This document shows, piece by piece, positions 16,820-25,269 of a DNA stretch of 64,000 nucleotides. A program made the position numbers and the translations under genes. The notes beneath the pieces were generated by a model that was given only the letters and a program-made list of their open reading frames with translations, ran no database searches and was not told the DNA's origin. This stretch comes from Luteirhabdus pelagi. GTDB lineage: Bacteria > Bacteroidota > Bacteroidia > Flavobacteriales > Flavobacteriaceae. Position 1 is the first letter of the stretch. Each line of letters opens with the position of its first letter. The stretch lies in contig NZ_JAECMS010000002.1 in the NCBI RefSeq assembly GCF_016827595.1, positions 1-64,000 on the forward strand, in the 5' to 3' direction.

Positions 16820-17800
16820 TTATACAAGATAAAAGAAGGTAAATACGAATACCCAAACTAAGTCTACAAAGTGCCAGTATAATCCGACCTTTTCAACCAT
16901 TTCGTAACTTCCACGGCGCTCATAAGTTCCCAAAATCACGTTGAAAAATATGATAATATTGATGATAACCCCAGAAAAAACGTGAAAACCGTGGAATCCA
17001 GTAATGAAGAAAAAGAAATCTGCAAATAACGGATGGCCATATTCATTGTGACGAAGATTTGCGCCTTCAACCACCAAAGCACCATCGTTGGTAAGCTTAT
17101 TAATCGATTCCTCGCGAGAGAGTACCGTAGGCTCGCCCGCTTCATTTAAATATTGCGTTCGTATTAAGATTTCGTCATTTGCCAAAAAACCAGCTTTTAC
17201 TTCTTCAAAAGTATAGGTAGTTTGCGTTGCTTCCTGTTTATACCAAACGCCATTACTTTCGGCATGTGATTCCCGTGCACCTGGAATATTGGTTGCAAAA
17301 TCAGCAATAGCAACGCGTTCGCCTTCTGTATTCAAAAATTGAAGGATTCTGCCTCCTTTGGTCTCCACTGCTCCATAGTCACCTTTTATAAACGTTGCCC
17401 ATTCCCAAGCCTGTGAGCCTACGAAGGCAATACCGCCTAATATGGTTAGGAACATATAAAGGATAACTTTATTCTTTTGCATTTTATGGCCCGCATCCAC
17501 GGCAAGTACCATGGTTACCGAAGAAAAGATCAAGATAAAGGTCATCAAGGCTACATAGTACATCGGTGCCTCTACTCCGTGTAAGAACGGAAAGTGGGTA
17601 AATACTTCATCGGCGATTGGCCAAGCATCGATAAACTTAAACCTTGAAAATCCGTACGAGGCCAAAAACCCTGAGAATGTCAGGGCATCGGAAACGATGA
17701 AAAACCACATCATCAATTTCCCATAACTTGCCCGAAGCGGACGGTTTCCACCACCCCAAGTTTTGCCTTCGGTACCTGTTTTTACAACAGTAGCTTCCAT
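16820..17800 (-). CDS. Cytochrome c oxidase subunit III with a large periplasmic or loop insertion
   Basis: A 326-residue heme-copper oxidase subunit III. Transmembrane helices start at MMWFFIVSDALTFSGFLASYG and continue through MYYVALMTFILIFSSVTMVLA; the family motif FITGFHGFHVFSGVIINI and the final WHFVDLVWVFVFTFFYL are present. Between helices (about residues 145-250) lies a polar stretch of roughly 100 residues (GGRILQFLNTEGERVAIADF onward) absent from the compact paralogue next door. The insertion is probably usual in Flavobacteriia. Follows the other subunit III gene by 46 bases in the same operon. Confidence 0.92.
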   Translation of the reverse strand: MEATVVKTGTEGKTWGGGNRPLRASYGKLMMWFFIVSDALTFSGFLASYGFSRFKFIDAWPIADEVFTHFPFLHGVEAPMYYVALMTFILIFSSVTMVLAVDAGHKMQKNKVILYMFLTILGGIAFVGSQAWEWATFIKGDYGAVETKGGRILQFLNTEGERVAIADFATNIPGARESHAESNGVWYKQEATQTTYTFEEVKAGFLANDEILIRTQYLNEAGEPTVLSREESINKLTNDGALVVEGANLRHNEYGHPLFADFFFFITGFHGFHVFSGVIINIIIFFNVILGTYERRGSYEMVEKVGLYWHFVDLVWVFVFTFFYLV

Positions 17801-17846
17801 AAAAAAGTTTGGTTTTTTAAATAGGGTTCAAAAATACAATTAATTT

Positions 17847-18428
17847 TTATCTATAGAAATAGAAAAACAAAAACAGGTAAACCCATAGAATATCCACGAA
17901 ATGCCAGAAAGTAGCGGCTAGTTCAACCCCAACGGTTTTCCCATTAATATATTTCAGTTTATAATGATTATAAATTACGACCAATAGGCTTATCAGCCCT
18001 GCCGCAATGTGCGCTATATGAAGCAAGACAACCAAATAAATAAAGGATGTGGTTATGGTACTTTCACTTCCGGTAAAATAATATCCGTTTGCGATGATTT
18101 CTGAGAATCCAGTGAATTGCAGCCAAACAAATGCACATCCCAGTACAAATGTCGAGACCAAGGCTATCATTCCCATGCTATTTTTTTCGGCCTGAATCGA
18201 TTTTTTCGCCCAATGCATGGTGGCACTACTCAATATAATTACGGCCAAACTAATATAGAAGGCTTGGGGAATTTCGAAGTCGGTAAGCCAATCGGGACGT
18301 TCCTTGCTTACTACGTAAGCACTCGTTAATCCGGCAAAGCTCATTCCTAAACTGATAATTCCGAACCAAAGCATCATTTTTTTAGCGCGTTGCTGCTTTC
18401 TTTCCTCGGTTCCTTGTGTATAGTCCAT
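17847..18428 (-). CDS. Cytochrome c oxidase subunit III family protein (compact)
   Basis: A 193-residue heme-copper oxidase subunit III with five transmembrane helices, ending in the family signature FWHFVDILWVYLFLFFYFY. The N-terminus is a short cytoplasmic segment (GTEERKQQRAKKMM). It is a paralogue of the longer subunit III gene downstream; flavobacteria commonly have both in this order. Its start codon directly abuts the stop of the heme O synthase gene, consistent with one transcript. Which of the two assembles with the CoxAB pair at 39-42 kb cannot be told from sequence. Confidence 0.92.
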   Translation of the reverse strand: MDYTQGTEERKQQRAKKMMLWFGIISLGMSFAGLTSAYVVSKERPDWLTDFEIPQAFYISLAVIILSSATMHWAKKSIQAEKNSMGMIALVSTFVLGCAFVWLQFTGFSEIIANGYYFTGSESTITTSFIYLVVLLHIAHIAAGLISLLVVIYNHYKLKYINGKTVGVELAATFWHFVDILWVYLFLFFYFYR

Positions 18429-19328
18429 TTATCGAATGAATTTATCGGCTACATAAATAATTTGTAGCAAGGTGATATAACTGACGCTCGCTAGCATTAA
18501 TTGGCGGGCGGCAATCGCTGTTTTTAGTGTATAAAGTCGGATAGCATAATACAACAACCCTACTCCCAAAATTCCAATAATTATGGCACTTATTGGAGTT
18601 ATATATAACCTACCCGTTACCCCAAACGCCGGTATGAGTGACGTTAGAACGGTCCAAATAGAATAAAGCACTACCTGAATGGCTGTTCCTTTATCGCGTT
18701 TACCGGTGGGCAACATATAGAATCCCCCTTTTCGATAGTCTTCAAATAAAAACCAACCAATTGCCCAGAAATGCGGAAATTGCCAAAAGAACTGAATCAT
18801 AAAAAGCGTTCCTGGCTCTATTCCAAAATTATCGGTAGCTGCCACCCAGCCTAACATAAATGGAATGGCCCCAGGAAATGCCCCCACAAATACCGAAAGC
18901 GGTGTTCGAGTTTTCAGCGGTGTATAGAGTGCCACATATAAAAATATAGATAAGGCCCCGAACATAGCCGTGGTTGGATTGATGGCATATAACAATGCAA
19001 TTCCAGCTAACGTTAGAATACTTGCCAAGACAAATGCTGCAGTGACCGACATTCGGTTTGCTGGCAAGGGTCTATTTTTAGTACGCTCCATTTTGGCGTC
19101 CAAATCGCGTTCGATTATCTGATTGTACACATTTGACGCCCCAACCATACAATAGCCTCCAACACAAAGGAGCAACAATATCACGTAATCGATTGACGTA
19201 GCACCAAGCAAATAACCAGCTATGGAAGAAAAGACGACACTTACCGATAATCGGAATTTTGTGATCTCCTTAAAATTGCTGACGATAGCAACGGGAATGG
19301 ATTGTGTTTGGGTTACGGCCAAGCTCAT
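18429..19328 (-). CDS. ctaB: Protoheme IX farnesyltransferase (heme O synthase)
   Basis: A 299-residue UbiA-family membrane enzyme that adds a farnesyl group to heme B to make heme O for oxidases. The active-site signature N-x3-(D/E)-x3-D-x2-M-x-RT-x2-RP is visible in NVYNQIIERDLDAKMERTKN followed by RPLP, the second Asp-rich region in FLFEDYRKGGFYMLP, and about nine hydrophobic helices span the rest. First gene of the operon with coxIII, coxIII and coxIV, under a good promoter at 19379-19409. The symbol cyoE is also used for this family. Confidence 0.95.
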   Translation of the reverse strand: MSLAVTQTQSIPVAIVSNFKEITKFRLSVSVVFSSIAGYLLGATSIDYVILLLLCVGGYCMVGASNVYNQIIERDLDAKMERTKNRPLPANRMSVTAAFVLASILTLAGIALLYAINPTTAMFGALSIFLYVALYTPLKTRTPLSVFVGAFPGAIPFMLGWVAATDNFGIEPGTLFMIQFFWQFPHFWAIGWFLFEDYRKGGFYMLPTGKRDKGTAIQVVLYSIWTVLTSLIPAFGVTGRLYITPISAIIIGILGVGLLYYAIRLYTLKTAIAARQLMLASVSYITLLQIIYVADKFIR

Positions 19329-19378
19329 GCTGTTTTAACGCTTCGAAAGGCGCTTGTAAGCCTTGAAGTTTCAGGGTG

Positions 19379-19409
19379 CAAAGATAGTGGAACTCGTTAT
19401 TTTCCACAA
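19379..19409 (-). promoter_or_regulatory. Promoter TTG-N20-TATCTTTG of the ctaB/cox operon
   Basis: TTG (19407-19409) and TATCTTTG (19379-19386) on the minus strand are spaced by 20 bases, an excellent Bacteroidota promoter. The 5' leader would be about 45 bases. Confidence 0.7.
19387..19407. promoter_or_regulatory. Inverted repeat GTGGAA-N9-TTCCAC inside the ctaB promoter spacer
   Basis: The arms 19387-19392 and 19402-19407 fill the spacer between the -33 and -7 elements exactly, a position where a bound repressor or MerR-like activator would act. Inferred from geometry only. Confidence 0.35.
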
Positions 19410-19481
19410 TAAATTAGTAGACTACTTTCCACTTTAATGTCTAAGTTTTTTAGTATTTTCCGTCCTTCAAAAACCAGACAG

Positions 19482-20453
19482 ATGAAATTTTATATAGCAA
19501 GCTTTTTTCTATTCTTTACAATCCTTCTAATCGGTCAAAATGATACCGGTAAAGAAACCAATACCAAGGTGATTCAAGTAACCAATTCTATCTATATGAT
19601 TGAAGGCAAAGGAGGTAATATCGGCGTGCAAATAGGAAATGACGGTGTTTTAATGATCGATGATCAATATGCAGCGGCATCGGAGGCAATTATGGAGGAT
19701 ATCGAGCGACTGAGTAAAAAGCCTATTAAGTTTTTAATCAATACCCATCATCACGGGGACCATACCGGTGGAAATATGAACTTTGCAAAGGAAGGCGCCA
19801 TCATTTTCTCGCATGAAAAGGTACGTGAGCGCTTGCTTTCCATGGTGGGAAAGGACGATAAGCTTTTTGATGAAGACCACCTACCAGTAGTAACCTTCAA
19901 CGAAGAACTTAAAATCCATTTTAATGGCGAGGCTATTCACGCCTTCCATATTGAAAGCGCCCATACCGATGGCGATGTAGCCATTTTCTTCCCTGAAAGC
20001 AATGTGCTTCATACTGGCGATACCTTCTTCAACGGAAAATATCCCTATATCGATTTGGAATCTGGCGGAACGCTACAAGGTTATTTAGACGGACTTCAAC
20101 AATTGAAAATGCTAGCCAATAAAGATACCAAGATTATTCCAGGCCACGGTCCTCTAGCAACAATTGATGACTTTGACGAAACTATCGGAATGCTTACCTA
20201 CCTATGGAAACAGGTGACCTATCATTACAAAAGGGGAAGAGAATTAAAGGATATTATTCAGATGAAGGACATTACAGCTGAATATGAAGCTAAAAATTTC
20301 GGAAAAGGATATGTTACAGCAGACAAAATCATTACAACTATTTATAATGAAGTGGTTCGGATGGAGGGTCCAGTAGAAACGGGTACGATGGAAGAACGGC
20401 TTCAGAAAAAATTTAAAAAGCAGCAGGAGGCCAATGAGAAGAATGGAGGATGA
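19482..20453 (+). CDS. Secreted MBL-fold metallo-hydrolase
   Basis: A 323-residue metallo-beta-lactamase-fold enzyme with a signal peptide (MKFYIASFFLFFTILLIGQ). The zinc-site motif is NTHHHGDHTGGN, followed by further ligands in ESAHTDGD, LHTGDTFF and IPGHGP. The charged C-terminal region (~240-323) is helical. The ATG at 19482 is chosen since the upstream ATG at 19437 would put 15 polar residues before the signal peptide; that alternative is not excluded. The fold includes hydrolases of many substrates (lactonases, beta-lactamases, thioesterases) and the substrate cannot be read from sequence. Divergent from ctaB. Confidence 0.88.
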   Translation: MKFYIASFFLFFTILLIGQNDTGKETNTKVIQVTNSIYMIEGKGGNIGVQIGNDGVLMIDDQYAAASEAIMEDIERLSKKPIKFLINTHHHGDHTGGNMNFAKEGAIIFSHEKVRERLLSMVGKDDKLFDEDHLPVVTFNEELKIHFNGEAIHAFHIESAHTDGDVAIFFPESNVLHTGDTFFNGKYPYIDLESGGTLQGYLDGLQQLKMLANKDTKIIPGHGPLATIDDFDETIGMLTYLWKQVTYHYKRGRELKDIIQMKDITAEYEAKNFGKGYVTADKIITTIYNEVVRMEGPVETGTMEERLQKKFKKQQEANEKNGG

Positions 20454-20602
20454 TGTGGAAAATTCAGAATGAAGAATTCAGAATTCAGAATTATGAATTA
20501 AAAGGAATGTATTCATTCAGAGCCGCAAAGCTGCAAAGACTCTAAGACTATTAATTATAGTTTACCGATCACTGTTCACTGTTCACTGTTCACAGTTCAC
20601 TA
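20454..20602. repeat. Intergenic mosaic of short tandem repeats with 7-, 8- and 7-bp period
   Basis: Between two converging genes. 20461-20500: five units of AATTCAG (two degenerate) plus a partial. 20522-20553: four degenerate 8-bp units like GCYGCAAA / GACTCTAA. 20568-20602: five units of TTCACTG, the last ending exactly at the stop codon of the minus-strand gene. No open frame and no terminator of the usual form were seen. Confidence 0.85.
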
Positions 20603-22702
20603 CTAAAAATCATAATACCAATTAAACAAATCGGTTCGGATCCCAAGATTTAACCATGTGGTGTTGTTTTCAAACGTAGTGTCAGTATCAACCTCGGGTG
20701 TAAAACTTCTAAAAATAATACTCGCATAGACCTTCAAGTTTGTAGCCGGATTGATAAGATAGCCACCTTGTAATTCCGTGTGGAAAAAATCGGTTGCATT
20801 CCCCTGTCCTAAATTATTCCCTAAATCGGAAGGACGATTATCCTCTGTTCCATACACATCTCCTCCGTAGAAAAAGGAATCTTCAGCGGTGTCGAAATCC
20901 AAACCACGTGTCGCAAAAATAACTTTGGCATCGCCAAACCATCTATCTTTTTGATATCGCGCAATAGCAATAAACTCAGAAAAGTTAGCGCCAAGCGTAT
21001 GTGCCATCGACTGATTATTATGACCATAGTTTAGCGTAATGGAGTTATGCGAATATGTATACGGGCGAACGCGATTATATTCTGCTTGCAGACAAAGATT
21101 TTTCAATCCAAAAGCATCGTAATATTTGGCTCCAAGTTGATAGGCCTGCTTATTTTTATAACTGCCTTCGCCCCCTAAGATGTCTCCTGAGGAAAATTCA
21201 TCTATCATCAATTGTGCATACATATTAAAGCGATCCGTAAACTTGTATTTTGCCGATAGCCCGATTAAGGCATTTCCACCTCTTGATCCTGTTGAAAATT
21301 CGATAGCACGATAAAAAATGATGGGATTGATGTAGTTGAAGTCGAACCCACGGTCGTTATCATTTTCCCAAATAACCGATTCAAAAAAACCGAGGTTTAA
21401 GCGCTTGGTGACATTATAGCTTAAATAGTGTTTCGCCATATACTTAGTGCGGAAAGACCCATCTTCGGTGACGGCCGACCGTACATCGCGCAACGACATC
21501 CAAATATTGGTATATTGAATTTTCCAAAAGTTGGTGTTTATTTTGAAGAAAGGGTACGGACTTGCATTATCACTAAGCAGCAATGAACGGTATCCATCTC
21601 CGATAAATAATTTCCCATGCCCGAGTTGAAAGTTGAACCATTCTGAAGGTGAATAGGAGATATGCCCGGTAGCTAGGGGATAATCGTAAGAATCTTTTTT
21701 GAATGTCTTCGCAATCCCTCTCCCCGGGATAATCGCCGGATTGCCGCCATCTGGACGATGAGACTCTGCATAGCGGTTGAAGTAGTCGGCAAACCTTCCC
21801 TGACTTTCATAAACCACGGCAAAGAAATTAAAGTTTTTGCCTAAGCCACCTTGCGTGTACACCAATCGCGTATTATTATACGTATTGATATCGGCATCAA
21901 AATCCTTTCCTGCCTGAAGATCGACGCCTGGGTCAAGGGTAAACCAGAAATCCTTTCCCTTATAGGCTACCATATGTTCGTTCCACCATTTTCTGCCCAA
22001 CCAAGTTTCCTTATCCTTCACCAGCGCTTCATAATTCCCTTCGAAATCATAGTATTTATCGACGTTCTGATAAGTGAAGGGCTTCATGGAGGTATGATTG
22101 TTTTGCCCTATTCGGTTTAAGGAAGGGTCGAACAAACTGTATTGATGGTGCGAAAGTGGGATGTTGATATGACTTTGGTATTCTTCATTTTCATATGGAA
22201 GCTTTTCAATTGCGTCATATTCATTCTTTAACTGTTGAATGCGCTCATCTGTATCCTCAGCCAATTCATTGCCATTTTCTGAAATTCTAAAGGAATTGGT
22301 CGATAAAGGTATCGGAAGCGTAATAGTAAATTGCATATAGCTTGGCTCGCCATTATAGGTAGGCGGTTGGATAGTAGGAAGCTTATCGAAAACATTCCTA
22401 ACTTCTGTTTTCAGTTCATCATAAATAGCATCGACATAGATCACCTGAAAACTGCCCTCTTTATTCACCTCAAAAAGAACACTTAGCGTTCCTTTATATT
22501 CTTCATTTACGACGACTTCCGGTAACTCAAAATTAGTACTGATAAACTGCTGGACTTCGGCATCAAAACATGTAGGTAGTGTTGCTGCCGGCACGGCTTC
22601 ACAAGCAGGAAAAACAGGATACTTTTCTAGTTCGGTAGTAACAGTCTGCGCTACCATGGAAAGGGTAAATAAGAAAAGTAAGAATGGGACAATTACTTTC
22701 AC
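20603..22702 (-). CDS. Outer-membrane beta-barrel protein with N-terminal TonB-C-like domain (RemB/Wzi-like)
   Basis: About 699 residues from a GTG at 22702, which gives a clean signal peptide (MKVIVPFLLFLFTLSMVAQ); a GTG at 22744 is the longest alternative. Residues ~25-135 resemble a TonB C-terminal domain (YPVFPACE...C, then KGTLSVLFEVNKEGSFQVIYV), followed by a linker and a long beta-rich region (WLGRKWWNEHMV, GHGKLFIGDGYRSLLLSDNA, aromatic strand ends, final WYYDF) as in capsule-assembly Wzi and the gliding protein RemB of Flavobacterium. I favour a RemB-like role in surface adhesion or gliding but recognise it only by pattern. Downstream of two tonB genes, separated by a terminator. Confidence 0.75.
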   Translation of the reverse strand: MKVIVPFLLFLFTLSMVAQTVTTELEKYPVFPACEAVPAATLPTCFDAEVQQFISTNFELPEVVVNEEYKGTLSVLFEVNKEGSFQVIYVDAIYDELKTEVRNVFDKLPTIQPPTYNGEPSYMQFTITLPIPLSTNSFRISENGNELAEDTDERIQQLKNEYDAIEKLPYENEEYQSHINIPLSHHQYSLFDPSLNRIGQNNHTSMKPFTYQNVDKYYDFEGNYEALVKDKETWLGRKWWNEHMVAYKGKDFWFTLDPGVDLQAGKDFDADINTYNNTRLVYTQGGLGKNFNFFAVVYESQGRFADYFNRYAESHRPDGGNPAIIPGRGIAKTFKKDSYDYPLATGHISYSPSEWFNFQLGHGKLFIGDGYRSLLLSDNASPYPFFKINTNFWKIQYTNIWMSLRDVRSAVTEDGSFRTKYMAKHYLSYNVTKRLNLGFFESVIWENDNDRGFDFNYINPIIFYRAIEFSTGSRGGNALIGLSAKYKFTDRFNMYAQLMIDEFSSGDILGGEGSYKNKQAYQLGAKYYDAFGLKNLCLQAEYNRVRPYTYSHNSITLNYGHNNQSMAHTLGANFSEFIAIARYQKDRWFGDAKVIFATRGLDFDTAEDSFFYGGDVYGTEDNRPSDLGNNLGQGNATDFFHTELQGGYLINPATNLKVYASIIFRSFTPEVDTDTTFENNTTWLNLGIRTDLFNWYYDF

Positions 22703-22753
22703 TCGTTTCGATTTTGGGTGAAAGATACAATTTTCTAGCGGCACCTTAGAACA

Positions 22754-22781
22754 TAAAAATGCCCTTCCATTACAGAAGGGC
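22754..22781 (-). terminator. Rho-independent terminator after the downstream tonB gene
   Basis: Stem GCCCTTC / GAAGGGC (22761-22767 with 22775-22781) with a 7-base loop, followed on the minus strand by ATTTTTAT. It lies 28 bases past the tonB stop codon. Confidence 0.7.
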
Positions 22782-22808
22782 TATAAAGATCTTTTCAAGT
22801 TAAATAAA

Positions 22809-23588
22809 CTATTCCATCATGAATTGAATTGGGAAGGCGTAGGTTACGGGTACAGCTGTGGAACCCATTTTACCTGGAATGATATTAGGTAATTGCGACA
22901 CGACCCTCTTAGCTTCCGCTTCTAGAGCGCTATCGACTGCTCGTACTTTAATATCTGTAGCTTCTCCGGATGTGGCAACTGTAAATTGAACGAAAATTTG
23001 TTGGACCGAACCCGATTCATAACGCCCCGAAAATTTGTTCGTATTGAACTTTCTTTGCACAAAACGACTAATTTTTTCTGAAAAACAATCGATTTGCTCT
23101 TGCTTCGTTTCTTGTCGCTCGCATCCTGGAAATATTGGAGCCTGTTCTACTGAAATTGTGTTGTAGCTCTTTGAAGGCTCTGTTGTTGCAGCAGGTTGCT
23201 CAGAAGGCGTTTCAGGCGTTAACTCGGTGGTGCTTATTTCCGTTTCCTTTATATCCGCATCATTCCTAGCAGCAACGGGTGGCTTGGAGGTTGGCTCTGG
23301 CTGTTTTGGTTCCACTTGCTTTTTAGGCTGCGTTTTCTTTATGGGAACTTCCGATTTAATTTTTTCTAATGTATACCTATGAATGGTTACTTCGGGTAGA
23401 AAAAATTCATCTTCTTTCGCTATTTTTTTAGGAGAAGCGTCTAATGTGCTTTCCAGTACAACGAAAACGGTTAGAAGCCCGATTATCAGCCCGACTTGAA
23501 AGAATATAGCAGAATTCCATTTTCGGGAAACACCCTGCTTAAGCATTCGCTTATTTAATTTCTTTTCGTGTTGCTCTAGATTTTTCAT
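22809..23588 (-). CDS. TonB family energy transducer (C-terminal TonB domain)
   Basis: A 259-residue protein: short basic cytoplasmic tail (LNKRMLKQGVSRKWNS), one transmembrane helix (~27-47), a Lys/Pro/Glu/Thr-rich periplasmic linker (~75-145) and a TonB C-terminal domain (~148-259; APIFPGCERQETKQEQIDCF, IFVQFTVATSGEATDIKVRA, final PVTYAFPIQFMME). With ExbBD-type proteins, not in the window, it would transmit proton-motive force to outer-membrane receptors. It is a diverged paralogue of the gene upstream, 21 bases apart from its annotated stop. Confidence 0.9.
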   Translation of the reverse strand: MKNLEQHEKKLNKRMLKQGVSRKWNSAIFFQVGLIIGLLTVFVVLESTLDASPKKIAKEDEFFLPEVTIHRYTLEKIKSEVPIKKTQPKKQVEPKQPEPTSKPPVAARNDADIKETEISTTELTPETPSEQPAATTEPSKSYNTISVEQAPIFPGCERQETKQEQIDCFSEKISRFVQRKFNTNKFSGRYESGSVQQIFVQFTVATSGEATDIKVRAVDSALEAEAKRVVSQLPNIIPGKMGSTAVPVTYAFPIQFMME

Positions 23589-23609
23589 AATGAATAATTT
23601 AACTGGTTA

Positions 23610-24419
23610 CTATGAATATCTAATCACAATCGTTATGCCAAAAAAAATACCGCTCCAAGGAGAGCGGTATTTTTCTATTCGTAAAACTACTTTTAGTTTT
23701 CTACTTGGAAAAAGTATCGGAAGTGAGTATAACACCCCTACTGGTTTTCCACGTTGCTTACCTGGGGTCATACTTGGTAAGGATTGAACAACATCTACAG
23801 CTTCACGTTCTAATCTTGGGTGTGGTGCTCTAGCGCGAACTTCAACCACCTTACCTTTATTATTAATCTTAAATTGAACAAAGATACGCTGACGTCCTTC
23901 CAAGCCAAGGTCACTAGCTAAGTCCGTATCGAACTTCTTTTGAACGAACTTCATTACCTTTTCGGACATACATTTTTTCTTTGCAGCGTTGCTTCCTTCG
24001 TTTTCGCAACCGGGATATACTGGTACATTTTCAATTACCGCAAAAGGTACATCTTCAATTACCTCTTCTACTTCTTCTTCAACGATTTCCTCAACTTCAA
24101 CGATTTCTTCTTCTTGACTCGCCTCGGTAGATTCAATTATCGTTTCCTCAACTTCTTCTTCATCTTCCACAACTTCGATAACTTCTGGAGCTGGTGGTGG
24201 TGGTGGAGGCGGTGGTGGAGGCGTCAATTGTTGTGTAATCGGAACTTCTTCTTCTAACTCATCTCCTACATCTACCATTCCAGTATCGATGGCATCACGA
24301 TCGTAGGTTTTCCATTCGATAGCTTGCCATGCCAAAAATAGCATCACAATCATTCCTATCTGGAAAAATAAGGTGCTTCTACGATTGAGATCAGCCTTTG
24401 GGTTCTTTTTCGGTTTCAT
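23610..24419 (-). CDS. TonB family energy transducer with a frameshifted 3' end
   Basis: 269 residues as written: cytoplasmic tail, transmembrane helix (~17-35), a Pro-rich segment of ten prolines, a long Glu/Val-rich linker, and a TonB C-terminal domain (VPVYPGCENEGSNAAKKKC, IFVQFKINNKGKVVEVRARA). The normal end of the family would be PILFQVEN and stop. Here a run of five A on the plus strand (23709-23713) in place of four shifts the frame after PILF, and translation continues for about 32 codons through the terminator hairpin. With one base fewer the stop would fall at 23693-23695. Sequencing error or a real indel cannot be told apart here. First of the tandem tonB pair. Confidence 0.88.
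   Translation of the reverse strand: MKPKKNPKADLNRRSTLFFQIGMIVMLFLAWQAIEWKTYDRDAIDTGMVDVGDELEEEVPITQQLTPPPPPPPPPPAPEVIEVVEDEEEVEETIIESTEASQEEEIVEVEEIVEEEVEEVIEDVPFAVIENVPVYPGCENEGSNAAKKKCMSEKVMKFVQKKFDTDLASDLGLEGRQRIFVQFKINNKGKVVEVRARAPHPRLEREAVDVVQSLPSMTPGKQRGKPVGVLYSLPILFPSRKLKVVLRIEKYRSPWSGIFFGITIVIRYS
23641..23675 (-). terminator. Terminator hairpin between the two tonB genes, read through by the frameshifted upstream gene
   Basis: Stem ATACCGCTC / GAGCGGTAT (23648-23656 with 23662-23670) with a 5-base loop and a T-run on either strand. It lies inside the annotated reading frame only because of the indel at 23709-23713; with the normal stop at 23693 it would lie just behind the gene. Confidence 0.75.
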
Positions 24420-24481
24420 AATGCTGTGGTTTAATGTTGCTAAAATATAGAATTTATGGCGTACTTAAAAATAAATGAAAG

Positions 24482-24898
24482 TCAAGACTTCACTATTTTT
24501 TTCTGAATCAAACTATAGAGCAGAACTCCTAGTAATAACCCAATAACATTTGCTAGCACGTCAAATGCATCGGCGTGCCGTGTAGGCACAAATGCATACT
24601 GAATAGCCTCAATTATTATGCCATAAAAAAGTATTGAAGCGATTGTAACGTTCCGATGAAAAATACGCTGTTGCGCTGGGAAACGTTTTCCGATATACCA
24701 TAACCATAAGATGGCCAATCCAAAATGTATACAGGCATGTGCAATCTTATCGGAAGGTATTGGCAATTTGATACTCATGGCTTCAGAAAACATGTCTCCT
24801 GCAGGCATGAGCAAAAGAACTGTTACCAGTATCGTATAGCCTATTGATATGTTACGATATGTCCTAAGCGCCAATGAGCTCTTTGTAGGCAGCATCAT
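24482..24898 (-). CDS. VanZ-like family membrane protein
   Basis: A 138-residue membrane protein with four hydrophobic segments and the VanZ-like signature: [19 protein letters not shown] near helix 2 and [17 protein letters not shown] near helix 4. The name derives from teicoplanin-resistance VanZ; in flavobacteria the function is unknown and nothing here points to antibiotic resistance. The ATG at 24898 overlaps the last 35 bases of gcvH, so translation is probably coupled; an ATG three bases later is equivalent. Confidence 0.88.
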   Translation of the reverse strand: MMLPTKSSLALRTYRNISIGYTILVTVLLLMPAGDMFSEAMSIKLPIPSDKIAHACIHFGLAILWLWYIGKRFPAQQRIFHRNVTIASILFYGIIIEAIQYAFVPTRHADAFDVLANVIGLLLGVLLYSLIQKKIVKS

Positions 24899-25244
24899 CT
24901 AGCAATTCTTCGATTTCGCTTTCATCCGAAATCTTAATCTTTACCATCCAACCTTCGCCGTAAGGGTCTTCATTAACCTTTTCGGGTTCCGACTCTAAAC
25001 TCTCATTGAACTCTACGATTTCACCTGAAAGCGGCAAGAAAAGGTCTGATACGGTCTTCACTGCTTCAACCGTACCAAAAACTTCATCCTTATCGAGTGT
25101 TTCATCGACGGTTTCAACTTCTACATAAACGATATCGCCCAATTCGCCTTGTGCAAAATCGGTAATTCCTACCGTAGCGGTATCGCCCTCGATTTTTACC
25201 CATTCATGATCCTTGGTATATTTTAAATCGCTTGGTACATTCAT
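24864..25244 (-). CDS. gcvH: Glycine cleavage system H protein
   Basis: A 126-residue lipoyl carrier protein that shuttles the aminomethyl group between the P, T and L proteins in glycine breakdown. The lipoylation lysine is K63 in [13 protein letters not shown], and the flanking GDIVYVE and [11 protein letters not shown] strands and the C-terminal GEGWMVKI are typical. Full family length. It lies 25 bases after sprA in the ruvA-sprA-gcvH-vanZ run, a gene order that has no obvious functional logic. The other glycine-cleavage genes are outside the window. Confidence 0.96.
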   Translation of the reverse strand: MNVPSDLKYTKDHEWVKIEGDTATVGITDFAQGELGDIVYVEVETVDETLDKDEVFGTVEAVKTVSDLFLPLSGEIVEFNESLESEPEKVNEDPYGEGWMVKIKISDESEIEELLDDAAYKELIGA

Positions 25245-25269
25245 AATTTTCTAATAATAAGTGTTTCTG

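Noticed and set aside
24040-24240. Possible internal repeat of regulatory kind
   Set aside because: It is the Glu/Val and Pro codon repetition of the TonB linker, explained by the protein.
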